Below the pieces are notes generated by a model that was not told the origin of the DNA, searched no databases, and saw only the letters and a program-made list of their open reading frames with translations. Source: Clostridia bacterium (GTDB taxonomy: Bacteria > Bacillota_A > Clostridia > Oscillospirales > CAG-272). From it: a stretch of 6,424 bases of DNA. Location of the stretch: assembly GCA_017529175.1 (NCBI GenBank), contig JAFXNX010000353.1, positions 1-6,424 of the forward strand, read 5' to 3'. A program made the position numbers and the translations under genes. Below are positions 4,101 to 6,424 of this stretch, in pieces. Positions within the stretch are counted from its first letter, which is position 1; each line of letters begins with the position of its first letter.

Positions 4101-5882
4101 TCAGTCGTCTTTTACGGGATTGTCTATGATCGATCCCTGATCTTCTTTGTACGACATATAATCGTCCATCTTCATATTGTTGAATACTCTTCCGTAATAG
4201 CTCGATCCGATATGGTCGAGAACGTCGGAGAACATAAACGCATCCTGTTCAAAGTAAAGAGGCATAACGACCGCGTCGTCGATGAGCATCTTTTCCGCTT
4301 CGTGTAAGATCGACGTTCTCTGTGAAATATCCGTCGTCTCATAATACTTGTCAAACAGAGCGTTGTAATTCTCGTTGTCATACCCCGTTACGTGAGTATA
4401 CTGATCATATTTATAAATTTCGTCGCCGTTCTCGTCCGGATCCGCTTCCGGCTCCATGTTCACGCCGTATCCCGAATAATTCTTCGCGAACGGAATGAGA
4501 GCGGAGGATGCGTCGGACGAAAGCATCGTCATATCAACGGCGATAATGTCGAAGTTTCCGTTGATGTAATCGTTGTAGTAATTGTCGATGAGGATCGTGC
4601 TGTCGTCGGGATCGAGAGAATATCTGAGCTTCTTTACGGAAACTTTGAATCCGAGCTCTTCCCATACGCCTTTGACGTAATTTGCGACCGCTTCGTCAAC
4701 TTCGTCGTTTCTGATGGAGATCGTGAGCTCCGTGCCGGAAACGCCTGCAGAGTTTACAAGTCTCTTTGCCTGCGCCATATCGGCTTCCTTGGATATAAGA
4801 TCTCCTCCCGCGTCTCTGAACTTTGTGCCGGAGTCCGCGTCATTTGTTATCGGAGGTACAAGTCCCGTCGCCGGATCGGCGTAAACTACGAGTTCTGCAA
4901 TTTTGTTTCTGTCTACCGCGAGCGAAAGCGCGCGTCTTACGTCGGCGTTCGAGAGCACTGGGTTGTTTTCATTAAACAGATACGTGTGAGTTGCGGGATA
5001 ATCGGACGCGTTCGCGTATTCCGCGAATTCCGCTCTTTTTGCAAGCGGGATCTCACCGAGATAGAAGATCTTTCCGGTGAGGAACTCTTCGAGCTGATTT
5101 GCAAGACCGCCTCTGTCGTAGTGAGTGATTATTCTGTAGGGGATCACGTACTCGTCAAGCGCGCCGTCTTCCTTCATATCGCGATAGTAGTACGCGCTTC
5201 TCTCGAGTCTGAGCGTTTCGCCTTTGGTAAACTCTTTTACGTCGAAAGGTCCGTTCGTGATAAGGGACGACGCTTTCTTCGCCCAGTTCGGATTCGTTGA
5301 AACAATGTCCTCTCTTACCGGAACGAGAGCGGGGCTTGCCGCCTTTCTGAAGAAATCGTCAAGATCAGTCTTCTTCTCGAATTCGACTTCAAGAACGTAC
5401 GTCTCGATAGCCGCGACTCCGAGGTCGTCAACAGACGCGTCGCCGAGCTTGATCTTATAAGCGTTTTTCAGATCGAACAGGAGGTTTGCCGCTTCACATT
5501 TGAATTCGGGATCGAGTATCCTCTTCCATGCGTAAACTATATCGTTTGCCTGAACGTCTCTCGAATCGCTCCACTTCGTACGGTTGAGAGTGATCTGGAT
5601 CTTGAACGCTTCGTCGTCATCCTGAGAAATGACGTAGTCGTCCATAAGCGCGGCTTTCCAGTCTCCGTTTTCATCGAGGCGAGTCAAGCCCTCAAACACG
5701 AGGGACAAAAACTTCGCGGTCGACGCGTCGTTGAATCCGCGCGCAGGATCAAAGTCATAGATCTCATTCGTAAGATATACGTCTATCACGGCGCCCTTAT
5801 CATCCTCCTCGAGCGTAGTGCATGACGTAATGACGGAAAGTACCATCATAACGCAGAGAATGAGAGCCGAAATCCTTTTCAT
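4101..5882 (-). CDS. Oligopeptide-type ABC transporter substrate-binding lipoprotein (OppA/DppA, SBP_bac_5 family)
   Basis: This extracytoplasmic, membrane-tethered receptor captures a solute, probably a peptide, for an ABC importer. The 593-residue length is typical of OppA. A lipoprotein signal peptide is clear: MKR, a hydrophobic core (4-18), and a lipobox ITSC with lipidated Cys21. The mature part follows SBP_bac_5 closely: DFDPARGFND (43-52), LVFEGLTRLDENG (61-73), WSDSRDVQANDIVYAWKRIL (104-123), ITNGPFDVKEFTKGETLRL (208-226), LSNADVRRALSLAVDRNKIA (310-329), and the C-terminal lobe ending DDAVVMPLYFEQ (535-546). The region 474-493 is an Asp/Glu-rich loop. No permease or ATPase gene is adjacent, so it is an orphan receptor here; it may serve a transporter encoded elsewhere or act in signalling. 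It has its own promoter (5946-5974), a strong AAGGAGG site and a terminator. Ligand identity cannot be read from sequence; dipeptides, oligopeptides or nickel/sugars are all seen in the family. Confidence 0.95.
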   Translation of the reverse strand: MKRISALILCVMMVLSVITSCTTLEEDDKGAVIDVYLTNEIYDFDPARGFNDASTAKFLSLVFEGLTRLDENGDWKAALMDDYVISQDDDEAFKIQITLNRTKWSDSRDVQANDIVYAWKRILDPEFKCEAANLLFDLKNAYKIKLGDASVDDLGVAAIETYVLEVEFEKKTDLDDFFRKAASPALVPVREDIVSTNPNWAKKASSLITNGPFDVKEFTKGETLRLERSAYYYRDMKEDGALDEYVIPYRIITHYDRGGLANQLEEFLTGKIFYLGEIPLAKRAEFAEYANASDYPATHTYLFNENNPVLSNADVRRALSLAVDRNKIAELVVYADPATGLVPPITNDADSGTKFRDAGGDLISKEADMAQAKRLVNSAGVSGTELTISIRNDEVDEAVANYVKGVWEELGFKVSVKKLRYSLDPDDSTILIDNYYNDYINGNFDIIAVDMTMLSSDASSALIPFAKNYSGYGVNMEPEADPDENGDEIYKYDQYTHVTGYDNENYNALFDKYYETTDISQRTSILHEAEKMLIDDAVVMPLYFEQDAFMFSDVLDHIGSSYYGRVFNNMKMDDYMSYKEDQGSIIDNPVKDD

Positions 5883-5894
5883 AATAGGGGTGTT

Positions 5895-5901
5895 CCTCCT
5901 T
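5895..5901 (-). promoter_or_regulatory. Shine-Dalgarno AAGGAGG of the lipoprotein gene
   Basis: A full-length AAGGAGG on the minus strand sits 12 bases before the ATG (5880-5882). The spacing is longer than the usual 6-9, but the next residues (MKR then a hydrophobic core) form a correct signal peptide, so this start is well supported. Confidence 0.75.
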
Positions 5902-5945
5902 ATACAGCAAAGACAAATACCGTATTTTAATCTATATTCCCTAAT

Positions 5946-5974
5946 ATTATAGCACCATATAATAAATAAATCAA
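5946..5974 (-). promoter_or_regulatory. Extended -10 promoter of the lipoprotein gene
   Basis: On the minus strand TTGATT (5969-5974) and a perfect TATAAT (5946-5951) are separated by exactly 17 bases. A TG one base before the -10 gives TGCTATAAT, the extended form. The predicted start is near 5939, with a leader of about 56 bases. This is the best housekeeping promoter in the window. Confidence 0.82.
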
Positions 5975-6010
5975 GATGATTTTTCTATTTTTCTTTCGGT
6001 AAAGCTATAA

Positions 6011-6020
6011 TCGGCGCCGA
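6011..6020. repeat. Perfect 10-bp palindrome TCGGCGCCGA between the divergent promoters
   Basis: TCGGC/GCCGA is fully self-complementary and is a GC-rich island in AT-rich DNA. It lies 36 bp upstream of the lipoprotein -35 and 16 bp upstream of the proposed gpr -35. The position suits an operator for either or both genes, but there is only one copy and no regulator is encoded next to it. Confidence 0.4.
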
Positions 6021-6036
6021 CAAATCGCGCGTTTTA

Positions 6037-6066
6037 TGAATAAGCGGTGAAATGAGAAAAATAATA
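6037..6066 (+). promoter_or_regulatory. Probable forespore sigma-G (or sigma-F) promoter of gpr
   Basis: TGAATA (6037-6042) followed after 17 bases by AATAATA (6060-6066) matches the Bacillus sigma-G consensus (GHATR, 17-18 bases, CATNHTA) at every position except the first base of the -10. gpr is a sigma-F/sigma-G gene in Bacillus, so a forespore promoter is expected here. The start would be near 6073, 20 bases before the ATG. Confidence 0.6.
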
Positions 6067-6078
6067 ATATAAAACCGT

Positions 6079-6083
6079 GGGAG
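6079..6083 (+). promoter_or_regulatory. Ribosome binding site of gpr
   Basis: GGGAG lies nine bases before the ATG at 6093. A nearer ATG at 6088 is in another frame and meets a stop after ten codons, so the start at 6093 is secure. Confidence 0.7.
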
Positions 6084-6092
6084 ATAAATGAA

Positions 6093-6424
6093 ATGGACGA
6101 CAGATACCTTAAATACGTAAACACAGACCTTGCCTGCGAAAGCGGGAGAATATCTCCCGAGGACTTTTGTCACGCGAAGTACACAAGACGCACTCTCGGG
6201 CGCACGACTGTCGAGCGCCTTTCAGTCGAGGACGCGGAAGGCGAAGAGGAGAGCGGCAGACCGCGCGGCAGTTACGTCACGCTTTCAAATCCGTTTTTAA
6301 AAGACGGATCAGGCGCGTGGGAGGACGTGATCCCTGTCCTTAAGGAGGAGCTTTTGGCACTCGTCAAGAACGTGACGAAGACGGACCCGAAAAAAATGAA
6401 AATACTCGTCGCCGGTCTCGGAAA
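6093..6424 (+). CDS. gpr: Germination protease GPR (spore SASP endopeptidase), N-terminal part, truncated by the window edge
   Basis: GPR is the aspartic endopeptidase (MEROPS family A25) that degrades the DNA-protecting small acid-soluble proteins when spores germinate. It is made in the forespore as an inactive zymogen. The 110 visible residues begin with a short propeptide followed by TDLACE (11-16). In Bacillus the zymogen cleaves itself within TDLAVE, between Asp and Leu, a site resembling the SASP cleavage site. The equivalent cut here would remove 12 residues, against 15 in B. megaterium. LSNPFLKDGSGAW (70-82) and the segment ILVAGLG (104-110) fit the family, whose next residues are normally an NxxxTPDALGP-type block holding one catalytic Asp. 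That block and the rest of the enzyme lie beyond the edge. It is transcribed away from the lipoprotein gene, from a sigma-G-like promoter. Confidence 0.93.
   Translation, partial: MDDRYLKYVNTDLACESGRISPEDFCHAKYTRRTLGRTTVERLSVEDAEGEEESGRPRGSYVTLSNPFLKDGSGAWEDVIPVLKEELLALVKNVTKTDPKKMKILVAGLG

Noticed and set aside
4392..5300. Long open frame on the plus strand (302 codons)
   Set aside because: It lies wholly antisense to the lipoprotein gene, whose protein matches SBP_bac_5 throughout; the product is Arg/Val-rich with no domain pattern.
6006..6011. Perfect TATAAT on the plus strand upstream of gpr
   Set aside because: No -35 resembling TTGACA is found 16-18 bases upstream and no TG extension is present; the sigma-G-like site fits the gene's biology better.
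5985..6173. Minus-strand 62-codon frame between the divergent genes
   Set aside because: It overlaps gpr and both promoters and has no domain or good ribosome binding site.

Overview
The window looks like chromosome of a spore-forming, Gram-positive anaerobe of the class Clostridia, probably an uncultured gut-type lineage (Oscillospirales/Christensenellales-like; this placement is an inference). The grounds are a germination protease (gpr), a DUF4364-type winged-helix protein, a two-module zinc-ribbon protein of a kind common in Clostridia, purine-rich Shine-Dalgarno sites, and AT-rich intergenic DNA with clear -35/-10 elements between genes of balanced composition. No insertion sequence, CRISPR array, rRNA or intact tRNA was seen.

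Layout. Six genes run leftward (minus strand) and one runs rightward at the right edge. From right to left on the minus strand they are: an orphan oligopeptide-type ABC substrate-binding lipoprotein (4101-5882) with its own promoter and a terminator; a DUF4364 protein (3345-3995); a small SigH-like sigma-70 family factor (2584-3159) with its own extended -10 promoter; a 93-residue double zinc-ribbon protein (2186-2467); the 23S rRNA 2'-O-methyltransferase RlmB (1050-1847); and the N-terminal 326 residues of a very acidic, membrane-anchored protein of unknown function that runs off the left edge (1-980). On the plus strand the first 110 codons of gpr begin at 6093, behind a sequence resembling a forespore sigma-G promoter.

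Regulatory and non-coding parts. The most unusual stretch is the leader between the sigma factor and the zinc-ribbon gene (2468-2583). It holds a 63-nt tRNA-like element with acceptor-like, D-like and T-arm-like helices but no room for a normal anticodon arm. Just 5' of it is a GNRA-loop hairpin whose 5' arm could pair instead with a repeat inside the tRNA-like element. A second non-coding area (1848-2185) holds back-to-back divergent promoters, one for rlmB and one firing rightward into a 200-bp tract with two long hairpins and no gene; this is a candidate small RNA locus. The gpr/lipoprotein divergent region (5883-6092) carries both promoters and a perfect 10-bp palindrome.

How the genes fit together. 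The contents are mostly housekeeping (RlmB in ribosome maturation) plus genes tied to developmental or nutritional state: a SigH-like sigma factor, a peptide-binding lipoprotein and the spore protease. No single pathway links them, and most appear to be separate transcription units. The sigma factor and zinc-ribbon genes are the best candidates for co-transcription, because no convincing promoter separates them.
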